From NCBI RefSeq assembly GCF_050947875.1, contig NC_134577.1, positions 70,250,639 through 70,314,638 on the forward strand: a DNA stretch of 64,000 nucleotides. Reading direction: 5' to 3'. This document shows, in pieces, positions 10,073-20,085 of this stretch. Position numbers and translations under genes: made by a program. Under the pieces are notes generated by a model. The model did not search any database, was not told where the DNA came from, and saw only the letters and a program-made list of their open reading frames with translations. The DNA is from Dermacentor variabilis (taxonomy: Eukaryota > Arthropoda > Arachnida > Ixodida > Ixodidae). Each line of letters begins with the position of its first letter. Positions within the stretch are counted from its first letter, which is position 1.

Positions 10073-11668
10073 ATGGATTTGAAGTCGTTGCGCAAACCGA
10101 AGTTGTTGGAGCTTGCAAGAGAGTTGGGTCTGGATGTCTCGGACAAACTCAGAAAACCAGAACTGCTAAAGGCTATTCTTGAGTTAGAGGCTGAGGATGA
10201 CGAGCTGTCGGAATGCCTTGAGACTATTGAGGAGAGGTCAAAAAGACAGGAGCGCGAACTTAAAGAGCAAAAAGAGAAACAGGAGCGCGAACTTAAAGAA
10301 CAGAAAGAGAAAGAAGAGCGTGAACGTAAAGAAGAGAAAGAAAAAGAAGAGCGTCAACACGCTTTGGAAATGAAGCGTCTCGAGATAGAGATGGAACGCG
10401 CTCGTAATGGAAGTCAGGCACACGGTGCAGGAGAACGAGTATTGTTCAAAATGACTGACCTGATGCGGCCGTTTAAGCTTGGAGAGGACATTGGTCTGTT
10501 CCTGGTTAACTTTGAGCGAACGTGCGAGAAGCAGGGGTTCTCTCGGGAAACGTGGCCACAGCGCTTGCTCACTTTGTTACCCGACGAGGCGGCCGACGTA
10601 GTCGCTCGCTTGGATAGAGAGGAGGCAGAGGATTTCGACAAAGTGAAATCGAGTCTGCTAAAAAAGTACAGGCTGTCAGCGGAGGCGTTCCGTCGGAAGT
10701 TTCGGGAAAATGAGAAAGGCAGAAGTGAGTCATACACAGAGTTTGCGTACAGGCTTATGTCAAACATGCAGGAGTGGCTCAAAGAAGAGAAAGCGTTTGG
10801 TGACCACGAGAAAGTTCTGCAGTGTTTCGGGCTAGGACAGTTTTATAGTCGGTTACCGGAGAACGTGCGGTACTGGGTCTTGGATAGGCCAGACGTTTGT
10901 ACGGTGGCTAAAGCCGCTGAGCTAGCCGAGGAGTTTGTGACGCGTCGGGCTCGCGGAGCTAAGGACGGTCAAAAGGGTGAATTTGGCTCTAAGTTTGAGA
11001 GGCCGAAGTTCACACCCATGAGAGCAAAGGGGAACACACGTAGTGCGGAGGCGAGTGAAAGCAGTCCGACAGAACGTAAGGAGACGGCGGCAGCCAAACG
11101 CAGAAAGCGGTTCGAGATGAGGCAAGCGCGCGTTTGTTATACGTGCCAGAAGCCGGGTCACTTTTCGGCGCAGTGTCCGGAAACAACACCAAAAGTTGTG
11201 TTTTTTTCATTATGCAGCACTGACGAGAACATGAAGCTTCTCGAGCCTTACATGCGAGACCTCCTCGTCAACGGGAAAGAGTGCCGAGTGCTTCGCGATT
11301 CCGCAGCTACGATGGATGTAGTTCACCCCTCTTACGTAGAACCCCATATGTTCACGGGCGAGTACGCATGGATCAAGCAAGCCGTGGAAGCTCATAGCGT
11401 GTGTCTGCCAGTAGCAAAAGTGCTTATTGAAGGACCTTTCGGAGCGCTTGAGACGGAGGCGGCAGTGTCATCTATGCTGCCCCCCCAGTACCCGTACCTA
11501 TTTTCAAACAGGTCCGATCACCTCCTGCGCGAGAAGGGGCTTTTGTTTGGTGAGGCTAGCGTTCAGGCCTTAACCAGATCGAAGGTTCGGGAGCTCGCTG
11601 CAAAGGCGGTAGTTGCGGGGCCGACGTTATCGAACAATGAAAAAAGGGTCAGAGGTGCAGCAAGCTGA
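10073..11668 (+). CDS. gag-pro: Gag with CCHC zinc knuckle and retropepsin-like domain
   Basis: A 531-residue frame starts in a good context (AGCCATGG). Residues 1-50 are a helical N-terminus. Residues 50-115 are a highly charged coiled coil built from repeated ERELKEQKEK-type units. The capsid-like part follows, with one CCHC knuckle, CYTCQKPGHFSAQC (11135-11176), that binds element RNA. After the knuckle, NGKECRVLRDSAATMDVV carries D-S-A (11297-11305) where aspartic proteases usually have D-T/S-G. The context and following beta-rich segment fit a retropepsin, but activity is uncertain. The frame ends 56 bases inside the next one; the change of frame falls at a run of six A (11640-11645), so the break may be a one-base slip or a real frameshift site. 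Confidence 0.85.
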   Translation: MDLKSLRKPKLLELARELGLDVSDKLRKPELLKAILELEAEDDELSECLETIEERSKRQERELKEQKEKQERELKEQKEKEERERKEEKEKEERQHALEMKRLEIEMERARNGSQAHGAGERVLFKMTDLMRPFKLGEDIGLFLVNFERTCEKQGFSRETWPQRLLTLLPDEAADVVARLDREEAEDFDKVKSSLLKKYRLSAEAFRRKFRENEKGRSESYTEFAYRLMSNMQEWLKEEKAFGDHEKVLQCFGLGQFYSRLPENVRYWVLDRPDVCTVAKAAELAEEFVTRRARGAKDGQKGEFGSKFERPKFTPMRAKGNTRSAEASESSPTERKETAAAKRRKRFEMRQARVCYTCQKPGHFSAQCPETTPKVVFFSLCSTDENMKLLEPYMRDLLVNGKECRVLRDSAATMDVVHPSYVEPHMFTGEYAWIKQAVEAHSVCLPVAKVLIEGPFGALETEAAVSSMLPPQYPYLFSNRSDHLLREKGLLFGEASVQALTRSKVRELAAKAVVAGPTLSNNEKRVRGAAS

Positions 11669-13712
11669 CGAACTGAATAAAATTGAGCCTGTAGCGTTGA
11701 AGGCGCCAGATACTGGAGAGGAAATGCCCGATAAGGGAAAGTTAGAAGAGCTATCTGCAGATTTGCTCATCGCGCCTACGTCAGACGGACTTGATAGGTT
11801 GCTAAAAGTCAGCCGGTCGGCTTTGATAGCCGAGCAAAAGAAGGATGGTAGCCTAGAAAACATACGCTGCTATGTCAAGGAAGGTATCGCCCGGAAAAAT
11901 GCGCGTTTTGTGGAAAGAGGTGGAGTCCTGTACCGGAAGTATCTAGACCGCAGAGGAGTGGAGTTCGATCAGCTGATCGTGCCTCAATGCTATCGTCAGG
12001 ATCTGTTGCGCTTGTCGCACGGGGGTTCGTGGTCCGGACACCTAGGAGTTAAGAAAACTAAGGACCGTCTCTTGCAAGAGTACTATTGGCCAGGGTGTTT
12101 TCGGGACGCAGACCATTTCGTGAGGACATGTGACACCTGTCAGCGGGTGGGCAAACCAGGGGACAAATCGAGGGCGCCGTTGAGATTGGTACCTATCATT
12201 ACGGAGCCTTTTAGACGGCTCGTTATTGATACAGTGGGACCTCTGCCGGTAACAGCCACGGGGTACAGACACATTTTGACTGTGATCTGCCCAGCGACAA
12301 AGTTCCCTGAAGCAGTGCCGCTTAAAGAACTCAGCTCAGTTGAGATAGTCAATTCACTACTGTCCATATTTGCGCGAGTTCGTTTTCCTGCGGAAATCCA
12401 ATCAGATCAGGGCACAGTGTTTACTAGCGCTTTGACGACAACTTTTCTCGAAAGGTGTGGGGTAAAGCTGCTACACAGCTCAGTGTACCACCCACAGTCG
12501 AATTCCGTTGAGAAGCTCCACTCCGTCATGAAGCGCGTGTTGAGAGCATTGTGTTTTGAACATCGAACTGACTGGGAGCTGTGTCTGCCTGGGGTGATGT
12601 TTGCATTAAGGACCGCGCCGCATGCAGCTACGGGGTTTTCGCCAGCTGAGCTGGTGTACGGTCGCTCGCTTCGGTCTCCGCTTCGCATGCTTCGAGAATC
12701 GTGGGAAGGCAGGGGCGACGACCCAGTCGTGGTGGAGTACGTGCTTAAGCTCCTCGAACGCTTAAGAAGGGCACAGGAGTTGTCAGGTGAAGCAATGGCA
12801 AAGGCCCAGCAGAGGGCCAAGGTTTATTATGATCGGACAGCCAGGGCCCGTCGTTTTGAGGTGGGCGATGAGGTCATGATATTGCGCACATCGCTAAACA
12901 ACAAACTAGACGTGCAGTGGGAGGGCCCAGCACGAATTGTTCAGAAACTGTCGGACGTTAACTACGTGGTAAGTCTGCCAGGAAAGCGGAAAGCACAGCA
13001 AGTTTACCACTGTAATCTGCTCAAACCTTATAGACAAAGGGAAGCAGTGGTGTGCATGATGGTAAACGTTCCTGAAGAGCTTCCGGTCGAGCTTCCGGGA
13101 CTAGGCTCAGTGACGAACAGGGAAGACACCGGTCAAGTCATTAGTGACTTAGTCAGTGGAGCATCGCTGTCGCGTGAGCAGAAAACCGAACTACACCAGC
13201 TCTTACAAGAGTTTCAAGGTCTGTTCTCTGAGAGGCCTGGTAGGACTTCTGTCCTTACTCATGACATAGAAATTACCTCCCCAGAGCCAGTACGATCCAA
13301 GGCGTACCGGGTGTCACCCCGCCAGAGCGATATTATGGAGGCTGAGGTAAAGAAAATGCTACAGCTCGGTGTTATTGAGGCAGGTGAGAGTGATTATACC
13401 TCCCCTTTGATTTTAGTTGAGGTACCGGGCAAGGAACCTCGTCCTTGCGTCGGCTACCGCAGGCTTAATTCCATCACTAAGGATCAAATTTATCCGATCC
13501 CTAACATCGAGGAGCGCCTTGAGAAAGTTAGTAGCGCTCAGTTTATTTCCACCCTAGATCTTGTCAGGGGTTATTGGCAGGTTCCACTTACAGAAGAGGC
13601 TAGTAGGTATGCGGCGTTCATTTCACCAATGGGAACATTCCGTCCTAAAGTGTTGAGTTTTGGTTTGAAGAACGCGCCATACTGTTTTCAAGCCTCATGG
13701 ATAAAGTGTTGA
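11613..13712 (+). CDS. pol: Pol part 1: integrase followed by first half of reverse transcriptase
   Basis: A 699-codon frame, overlapping Gag and one position off. Order within it: a linker; an HHCC finger (HGGSWSGH from 12018, then CDTC); the integrase core with VIDTVGPLP, IQSDQGTVFTS and SNSVEKLHS carrying the D, D and E; a GPY/F-like module (WEGPARIV); then a linker and RT (LGVIEAGESDYTSPLILV, FISTLDLVRGYWQV with the motif A Asp, FGLKNAPYCFQ). Integrase thus precedes RT. The frame ends at TGA 13710-13712, in the RT palm, where homology continues in the frame of the next entry. A single missing base near 13690 explains it. The start at 11613 is the ORF edge; translation probably comes from Gag by readthrough or frameshift. 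Confidence 0.88.
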   Translation: MRGRRYRTMKKGSEVQQADELNKIEPVALKAPDTGEEMPDKGKLEELSADLLIAPTSDGLDRLLKVSRSALIAEQKKDGSLENIRCYVKEGIARKNARFVERGGVLYRKYLDRRGVEFDQLIVPQCYRQDLLRLSHGGSWSGHLGVKKTKDRLLQEYYWPGCFRDADHFVRTCDTCQRVGKPGDKSRAPLRLVPIITEPFRRLVIDTVGPLPVTATGYRHILTVICPATKFPEAVPLKELSSVEIVNSLLSIFARVRFPAEIQSDQGTVFTSALTTTFLERCGVKLLHSSVYHPQSNSVEKLHSVMKRVLRALCFEHRTDWELCLPGVMFALRTAPHAATGFSPAELVYGRSLRSPLRMLRESWEGRGDDPVVVEYVLKLLERLRRAQELSGEAMAKAQQRAKVYYDRTARARRFEVGDEVMILRTSLNNKLDVQWEGPARIVQKLSDVNYVVSLPGKRKAQQVYHCNLLKPYRQREAVVCMMVNVPEELPVELPGLGSVTNREDTGQVISDLVSGASLSREQKTELHQLLQEFQGLFSERPGRTSVLTHDIEITSPEPVRSKAYRVSPRQSDIMEAEVKKMLQLGVIEAGESDYTSPLILVEVPGKEPRPCVGYRRLNSITKDQIYPIPNIEERLEKVSSAQFISTLDLVRGYWQVPLTEEASRYAAFISPMGTFRPKVLSFGLKNAPYCFQASWIKC

Positions 13713-14545
13713 GGGGACAGCAAGAATTCGCTTTACCGTATGTAGACGACGTAGCGATATTCTCCGCATCCTGGTCTGAGCATATGGCACACTTGCGGGC
13801 AGTGCTAACCCGCCTGCGCGAAGCGGGCTTGACAGTAAAGGCTCCTAAGTGCCAGTTAGCACAGGCCGAGGTTGTCTACCTCGGTCACGTGATTGGTCAG
13901 CGTCGTCGCCGCCCCTCTGAAATAAAGGTGGCCGCTGTGCGAGACTTCCCGCAACCGCGCACGAAGACCGATATTCGGTCGTTCTTAGGTGTCGCCGGCT
14001 ACTATCAGAGGTACATCCCCAGGTACTCTGATATCGCGGCTCCCCTGACGGATGCTCTAAGAAAAACAGAGCCTCAAACAGTCGTCTGGGACGAGACAAA
14101 GGAAAGAGCTTTTAGCGCCCTAAAGAGTGCCCTAACAAGCCAGCCTGTGCTACGATCGCCAGACTATACAAAAGGGTTCGTTGTTCAGTGCGATGCTAGT
14201 GAGCGAGGCATGGGCGTTGTACTGTGCCAACGGGAAAATGGAGAAGTAGAACACCCTGTCCTGTATGCTAGTCGTAAGCTGACCAGTCGTGAGCAGGCGT
14301 ATAGCGCCACCGAGAAAGAGTGTGCATGTCTCGTGTGGGCCGTTCAGAAATTGTCATGCTATCTAGCCGGCTCGAGGTTTATCATTGAGACGGATCACTG
14401 CCCTCTCCAATGGCTGCAGACCATCTCTCCCAAAAATGGCCGCCTCCTGCGCTGGAGCCTCGCTTTGCAACAATATTCCTTTGAGGTGCGTTACAAAAAG
14501 GGGAGTCTCAACGGTAACGCCGATGGCTTAAGTCGAAGCCCCTAA
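13697..14545 (+). CDS. pol: Pol part 2: rest of reverse transcriptase plus RNase H
   Basis: A 282-codon frame that resumes RT immediately after the break. YVDD (13739-13750) is the catalytic pair in a YVDD variant, followed by GHVIGQ, DIRSFLGVAGYYQRYIP and the connection domain. RNase H shows VVQCDASERGMGVVL (Asp), SATEKECACLVWAV (Glu) and IIETDHCPLQWL (Asp), and ends with NGNADGLSRSP before TAA. Such an end (DGLSR) is typical where RNase H closes the polyprotein. No integrase follows, confirming the unusual domain order. The ATG at 13697 is internal to RT and is not a true start. Confidence 0.88.
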   Translation: MDKVLRGQQEFALPYVDDVAIFSASWSEHMAHLRAVLTRLREAGLTVKAPKCQLAQAEVVYLGHVIGQRRRRPSEIKVAAVRDFPQPRTKTDIRSFLGVAGYYQRYIPRYSDIAAPLTDALRKTEPQTVVWDETKERAFSALKSALTSQPVLRSPDYTKGFVVQCDASERGMGVVLCQRENGEVEHPVLYASRKLTSREQAYSATEKECACLVWAVQKLSCYLAGSRFIIETDHCPLQWLQTISPKNGRLLRWSLALQQYSFEVRYKKGSLNGNADGLSRSP

Positions 14546-15026
14546 CGTAGGAATCAGCCTCAAAATTGTTTGTTACTGATGTTTTTCTTCCTGAGGCAGG
14601 ATTTTTAACATATTGCTTTTGTTTAGTGTTTCAAAGGGATGACATGCTTTCTAGTGCAATTTTCCAATTTGTGGACGCGTTCTAAGTGCTGCTAGACTAC
14701 TGTAAGGAACTAGGCAGTGGTATAGAAGGGGAAAGAGCCTGGCAGGGCTTAGTGAGGGTTGTGCCGTGCTTCCTGACTGAGCGGTTGAGTTTCAGCGTAG
14801 TTCTAACGCTTGCCGGGAACGAGAACAAAAATGTGAACTCTCCCGAAGTCACTTTGCAGTGTCCTGTGCGAACCTGAACGAGAGAACGAGGCCTTCTCTG
14901 TGCGCTGCGCTCATGAAACGTCGAGGGACGCCCGACTTCGGTTATGAGCATCATCGAGCGACATCCCTCCGGACAGCGGATGCAGTCCCCTGTCCATCGG
15001 GATCTCCTTCCCCCGGCGGGGCGGTC
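14546..15026 (+). other. 3' untranslated part of Gypsy element with purine-rich tract
   Basis: About 480 bases between the polyprotein stop and the 3' LTR, without a gene. The stretch CGGCGGGGCGG just before the LTR (about 15014-15024) is the only purine-rich candidate for plus-strand priming, and it is weak. Confidence 0.5.
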
Positions 15027-15185
15027 TGTTACGTTTCGCCTACGACGCGCGGTTTAGCCGGCGCGGCTGCAACAAAGCGGCAGACATTTTGGCCCGTTCG
15101 GCGTCGCCGCTACGCCTCCCCGCCAAGCGCGTCCAGGCATGTTCCGATGCCACGTGTCTTCATGTGCGTGTGTGAGTGTATGTGC

Positions 15186-15440
15186 CATTGTGCCCGACCG
15201 GCGGCCACACGACAGTAGGAGTCACCTTCTCCTCCCCATTGTGCCCAACCGGCGGCGATACGACAGTAGGAGTCACCTTCTCCTCCCCATTGTGCCCGAC
15301 CGGCGGCGACACGACAGTAGGAGTCACCTTCTCCTCCCCATTGTGCCCGACCGGCGGCGACACGACAGTGTGAGCCACCTTCTCCTCCCCATTGTGCCCG
15401 ACCGGCGGCGACACGACAGTATGCGTCACCTTATCCCATT
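15186..15440 (+). repeat. 51-bp tandem repeat in the 3' LTR, five copies
   Basis: Same five units as at 9153-9407, shifted by 6033. Two of the four LTR differences lie in units 1 and 2. Confidence 0.85.
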
Positions 15441-15495
15441 GTACAGTCACGTGCTCGTCTATAGAGGGGTTCCTTCTTGCCCTCAACTGCGAGAG

Positions 15496-15503
15496 TATAA
15501 AAA
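15496..15503 (+). promoter_or_regulatory. TATA box of 3' LTR
   Basis: TATAAAAA at the position matching 9463-9470. It could drive transcription outward into the flank. Confidence 0.65.
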
Positions 15504-15612
15504 CAGCTGCCCCCGGACGCCAAAGGGAGGGCTCCGATTTCTTCTGTTGAGTAAAGTGCACTCCCGTCTCTCTACTTCGGTCAACCTGACCGCCAACTCT
15601 TTGCGATGTTAG

Positions 15613-15618
15613 AATAAA
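15613..15618 (+). other. AATAAA polyadenylation signal, 3' LTR copy
   Basis: Counterpart of 9580-9585. In this LTR it would end the element transcript. Confidence 0.65.
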
Positions 15619-15790
15619 CAAGTTGTTTTGTTGTTACCAGTCGACTCATGCTTTGCCGGGACCTTCGGATGCTTCCAGTTGTACCCCAGGCCCCCAGGCC
15701 AACGCTACCCTTGGGGCTTGCGACCCAGGTGCAACAACGGGCGTCAGCGCCGAGTTCCCAACAACTCGTGCCAACGGTACGACTACAACA

Positions 15791-15794
15791 CTGT
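15791..15794. repeat. Target-site duplication CTGT, right copy
   Basis: Matches 8990-8993. Confidence 0.75.
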
Positions 15795-15877
15795 ACATTG
15801 AGTAACTGCTCCTGTTTGTTTCCATCTCTCCATTCTGTGTCCCCCTCACAGTAATGCCCAACTGGGCAATGTAGGTT

Positions 15878-15918
15878 CCCAAATAAATAAATAAATGAAT
15901 AAGCAAATAAATAAACCC
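15878..15918 (+). repeat. (AAAT)n tail
   Basis: AAATAAATAAATAAATGAATAAGCAAATAAATAAA-type run, possibly the 3' end of an older LINE or SINE into which the Gypsy element inserted. A similar run ends the fragment at 3785. Confidence 0.6.
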
Positions 15919-16520
15919 CGCTGATAAGGAACTGTTCAATACAAAAAATTTGCTCCTATAACTCCGAATTCTTGGGCCACTTTGATTTAACAAGAGCGCA
16001 CTGTCCTTTGAACTGTTTTGCTGTGCATCTATCCTCCTCTGCCGTTTGATTCACTGTCAAAGTTGGCTTGCCCTCCATCGTGACCGTCCAATAGGATTTT
16101 TCTGTATCACTTATGTTTTTGTTTTGGATACTTTGTCTCCCGCCCTTCGGCAGAGTCTTCTCACTCTGAATTAGATTGTAGTGTTGCGCATATACACTAC
16201 CGTCATAAGCCAATCAATTTCTGAAGCTCAGCAGCGGACAGTTTCCTCGTCTCCTTTTACAAATATGTGCAGAACTCCGTCAGACAGAAAACATTCTTAA
16301 AGTGTTTTAGTACTAGGGGATAGTAATTTGGCATTTATTTTTATTCTTTTGCTCAAGGTGTATTGACTAGTTCGTGCTTACGGATGACTTACGTTTTCTA
16401 GAACTTTCTGACCTTTTTTCCAATTATTGCATAGGAAAATGGTCCTATCTTACGTTGTTGCGACAAGTATTGTCTCTTTACATAATGCAGAAAGATTGAC
16501 GCTGTCTGTATTCGTCTTAA
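15919..16520. other. No recognisable gene
   Basis: The minus-strand frame 15956-16213 (85 codons) has no recognisable motif. Otherwise AT-rich. Confidence 0.45.
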
Positions 16521-16574
16521 GTGAGCTTTTCATGAAGATTTGAAGTGTAAGTTCTCGTGAGTCATCGCCAGAAA
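16521..16574 (-). repeat. 54-bp inverted duplicate, arm 1
   Basis: On the minus strand this equals 18141-18194 with a single mismatch (53 of 54). It lies within a 96-codon minus-strand frame (16450-16740) of unknown nature. Similarity falls away quickly outside the 54 bases. Confidence 0.8.
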
Positions 16575-17836
16575 AGTACCGGAAGAAGTCAGCAAAATTT
16601 TTTTTGCAGGAATCCTGGCTGTATGAGAGAGGATATTTAAATAAGAAAATATAATTATGAGTTGTAACTTTCTGAACCTGCACAAGTGCAGTGGTATATG
16701 AGGAACGCTTAGTAGAGGACTGTGTAATAAATTTTACCACCTAGGTTCCTGTAGCATGCACCCAAATCTGTATTGCATGCCTTTTTATCGTGAATTCTTG
16801 CCACTGTGGCCGGGTATCTAATCCACGATGTCGCGCAGTTGGCATATTTCAGAAAAACGCACGAAGACGTTGAAATGTTATTGAAGTACTGACCGCCTGC
16901 GCAAGAGCTCAGGATATTTCTGCTCTATAAATTGTTAAAAGAAACTTTCCTACGTAGATATGTAACAGTGAGTGACCACAGCCCGTTGTCGAACTGAACG
17001 ATGATGATCAGTTAGTATTATCAATGTTTGTGAGAATGATACGATAAGATTACACCTTTATCTCCAGAACAAGAAAATACCCGAGGGTCCTCGGCGACCA
17101 GCGAGAAGGTGTAGTAATGCCTGACATAGCGCCCATTCATTTCTCATTCACGTTCGAGTCATGCCACTGTCGAAGCAAATTACGCAACATTAGTGCCACA
17201 GAATTGTCAAGAGCAGGCGTAGAACGTGTAACTTTAATAATTGCTTTGCGAATGAGCGACGAAACAATTCTATAGCTGAGAACACGTGTCCCAACCACAC
17301 CTGACACTTCGCGCCCTCTATCGTTGCTCTCCGTAAGCTATTTGTCAACCCAATAACTCTACCGGTAGAGGTCACCACGCGGCCACTGATACCACGCACC
17401 ACCTACTGGGGCCTTCAAGGAGGTGTCATGCTCATCGGCTAAATTCGCCAAAAGGTGGCACCCCGCGGCTCGTGTTTTCTCAATTCCTACCAATATTCTC
17501 TGGGACATTTCCGTACGTATCAATCCGCAAATAGTGCCGTGAGGATCTACTATGAAGAAATGAAAAAAACGCTAGATATGTTTTTCTGCTTCAGCACTTT
17601 AGATGCACCCGTTGTCGTACAGAGGATCCTAGAGGAGGAGTCTAGAATAGGAGCCTTCATTTGTATGACGAGTGATGTAAGTGCATGACCATGCCGTCTT
17701 CGCAAACGCTTTCTTGATAAGGAATTGCGGATTTGTGCTTATATAAAGCATGGTCTGATTACGAGGCACGGTGTAGTTGCGTACTCCAGACTACTTTTCA
17801 CGTCCTGTGAAGGTATTTTATACGAGTACACTTAGT
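16575..17836. other. No recognisable gene
   Basis: Mixed AT-rich sequence with only short frames. No repeats or tRNA-like folds were identified. Confidence 0.45.
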
Positions 17837-17954
17837 GGACATGTCCATGCCGTCTGCTGTTAAAGTTCTGATTGGCTGGTCTAAGCTGCGCGTCCGCAGC
17901 AGCAAGGCGCCACAGCCAATCGGCACTTCAGCAGCAGACGAAATGGGCACGTCC
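17837..17954. repeat. Imperfect 42-bp inverted repeat (hairpin)
   Basis: Arm 17837-17878 pairs with 17913-17954 around a 34-base loop. The best-paired part is CGTCTGCTG..AAAGT..GATTGGCTG against its complement. It directly adjoins the 3' side of the minus-strand SINE and may be part of that SINE's tail or a small foldback insertion. Confidence 0.6.
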
Positions 17955-18092
17955 TGGTGCACCCACGTGCGATACACGCGCGCTTTTGCATTGCGCCTCC
18001 ATCGGAATGCGGCTGCTGCGGCCCGGATCGAACCCGTGACTTGGTGATCAGCAGCTCAACTCTGCAGCCTCTGAACTACCGCGTAGAGTAAG
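17955..18092 (-). repeat. Ruka-like tRNA-derived SINE, head part (minus strand)
   Basis: The minus strand reads CGCGGTAGTTCAGAGGC (box A-like), GTCACGGGTTCGATCCGGGC (box B), then CCGCATTCCGATGGAGGCG and ..CGTGTATCGCACGTGGGTGCACC. This parallels the order in the SINE at 60904 (GGTCGCGGGATCGAATCCC; CCGCATTTCGATGGGGGCG; GTGTACTTAG). The copy stops after GTGCACC, so the distal half is absent. Pol III box order fits a SINE; no tRNA gene is implied. Confidence 0.65.
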
Positions 18093-18108
18093 CCACTTTC
18101 CGAAAGTT

Positions 18109-18140
18109 CGTTATACAGACGAACTTTCGTCTGTATAACG
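18109..18140. repeat. Perfect 14-bp inverted repeat with 4-base loop
   Basis: Arm 18109-18122 (CGTTATACAGACGA) and its exact complement at 18127-18140, loop ACTT. Its right end abuts exactly the start of the 54-bp duplicated block at 18141. Confidence 0.8.
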
Positions 18141-18194
18141 TTTCTGGCGATGACTCACGAGAACTTACACTTCAAATGTTCATGAAAAGCTCAC
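18141..18194 (+). repeat. 54-bp inverted duplicate, arm 2
   Basis: Partner of 16521-16574, opposite orientation, one mismatch, 1566 bases apart. Confidence 0.8.
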
Positions 18195-20085
18195 TCAATA
18201 CGTCAGTACTCTCAATTGGCGACAATACTTCGCTGAGAAGCATTATAGGAGCATTGTTAACGTATTCCTAGAAAGTCGTATAAGAGCCATTAGAGGAATT
18301 CAAACTCAAACAAAAAAGAGGTAATGGGCAAGATGCATTACTGCATCGGTATGTGCCTGAGGGCTGACACGCATTCTCTTGAGAAAATCCTTGTCTAATC
18401 ATATTTTAAACTGTGTACCAAGATGCAACTATACATAGTGGAAGAACTTGAACCGAGGTTGCCGATTTCGACTACCAGTGACAGTGCTCGGCATTATTGT
18501 TATGCTTTGAGCGTCCTTGTTTTTCTCGGCACTAGTCATCCCAGTATGAAGTTAAATTCTTAGCACGTATTTTTGGTAATGTCAGCTCAATTTCAGCTCT
18601 CTCCCATCACTGTCACTTTTAATAATCATGTAATGTTTTAATAGTCCCAAAGTACACGTTATATCCAAGATTTTTCTAATAAATTGGCGCAGTTATTCTT
18701 TTTGTAGGCGTGATAGAACGACCACTCTGTGAGCGTTATGCGTGATAGCCTGCCAGGACCACCGTAGCCAGCTTCAGGAACGCCGAATTTTTGTTATTCC
18801 CGATGAATATAATGCATTTGTTTTAAAGCAAGCGATGAAAAACAGTTTGGATAGTGTCCTTTCTATAGCTGTCGTTCCACTGGGAGGGGAAGTATGTTAA
18901 GTCTTTCTTTTTTTGCTTACAACACAGTAGCTATGAGACGTGTACTAATAATCTACAAAATCGTGCTCCAATCATTATGCAGGGTCAGGTCCGCCTGATC
19001 TTTACTTGCAAGCGTCACACAATTTATGCTATGCCCCCTACTAAACGATATGCATCGATGCTATGCAGACGACTTTGAACTTCCTCTTGAGCAGACACGG
19101 CAGCCTCCCTGGCTACACGGAGGCCTCCAGTGTGCCAGAGACCTTAAGGTATTCACCAAGTCGGTTAGAGCCATCGACTTATGCGAGAGGCTCGGGAATA
19201 GGAAGGCATATGTTTGCATACTACAAAGCGACGTCTTTTCAACGACGCATAATTTCTTCCTTACGAGCGCGCTGATACAAAAACAATTTCCAATATATCT
19301 GCTTTCATGCATAGTATTGCAGTTCAAGTACGGTTCTCGAGAAAAGGAGAAATCGACCTCAGCGCTATACAAACATGCAGGAGGCGTTTTGTTCTGCTAG
19401 CAGTTCTGTGCAGCGCTCTGAATAGTGGCCTTTGAGGGTGCGTGTCCGTTGAAAGGCATAGTCCCTAGGGTGCCTAGAGAAATTGACCTCTCCTTGCAAA
19501 GTTTTGTTACCCATCCAACAGGCTACAAGCCTGATTAAACATCTTCTCGAAGTATCCATGCTAATACTGCTGTATCGTAGCAGATGCAACTGTCTATTTA
19601 GTTCTTCGGACGGAATTTAAACGGAATACTTGGTTCCAAATCTGGCCGTCGACATTTATGTAAGCAGCAGCAGTGGAAGTAAGAATTTGGGGAGAACTGA
19701 AACACGAAAAGGGCGTTTCAAAATGTTTTGCTGTCGAATGTTTCAAACGTTCATGAAGTCGCTGACATAGTGAACTCATTGATAACATCCGGTGCTTACA
19801 GAACAAGATGACAGGCGCCGGGGCATTTCGGTTTGGCGTATCCACTGAAACAAACTTATCTAAAGAAAAGTTGCGGGGGCAGAAATTCTCCAGCGACGGA
19901 GAAAAGAACATTGATGTTCGAACTGCATAGAACATTGTCGTTCTACGTAGGCTGTGTACGCAGCCGACATACAGCCCATGCAAAACCTCCACGATGTCTC
20001 GCTGAAGTTTCTCCCTATTTGTGTGTGTATGCAGGAAGGCTTGTCTGCGTGCTTGTGCGTATGCGTGTTTACATGGTACATTTGA
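18195..20085. other. No recognisable gene
   Basis: Several overlapping frames (for example 19026-19400 plus, 19594-20091 minus) show no motif. A chance YADD in the frame at 19026 is not accompanied by other RT blocks. Confidence 0.45.

Larger units (their letters stand above)
8994..15790 (+). mobile_element. Young Ty3/Gypsy LTR retrotransposon, Gmr1-like domain order
   Basis: The 6797-bp element is bounded by two 764-bp direct LTRs starting TGTTACG and ending ACAACA, and by CTGT target duplications. Inside lie Gag with a CCHC knuckle, a retropepsin-like segment, then integrase, then reverse transcriptase and RNase H. Integrase upstream of RT is not the usual Ty3/Gypsy arrangement. It is the order described for Gmr1-like elements. 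The LTRs differ at only 4 of 764 positions (about 0.5 %), so the insertion is recent. Two single-step frame changes (about 11640 and 13690) interrupt the polyprotein. No envelope frame and no chromodomain were seen. Confidence 0.92.
15027..15790 (+). repeat. 3' LTR
   Basis: Identical to the 5' LTR except for four substitutions: in the first U3 repeat (GGCGG-C-CAC), in the second (CCC-A-ACC), in CAGGCC-C-CCAGG, and in CTCGT-G-CC. The same TATA box and AATAAA are present. Confidence 0.93.

Noticed and set aside
19026..19400. YADD in a 124-codon frame, as in reverse transcriptases
   Set aside because: None of the other RT blocks lies before or after it, and the residues around YADD do not fit.
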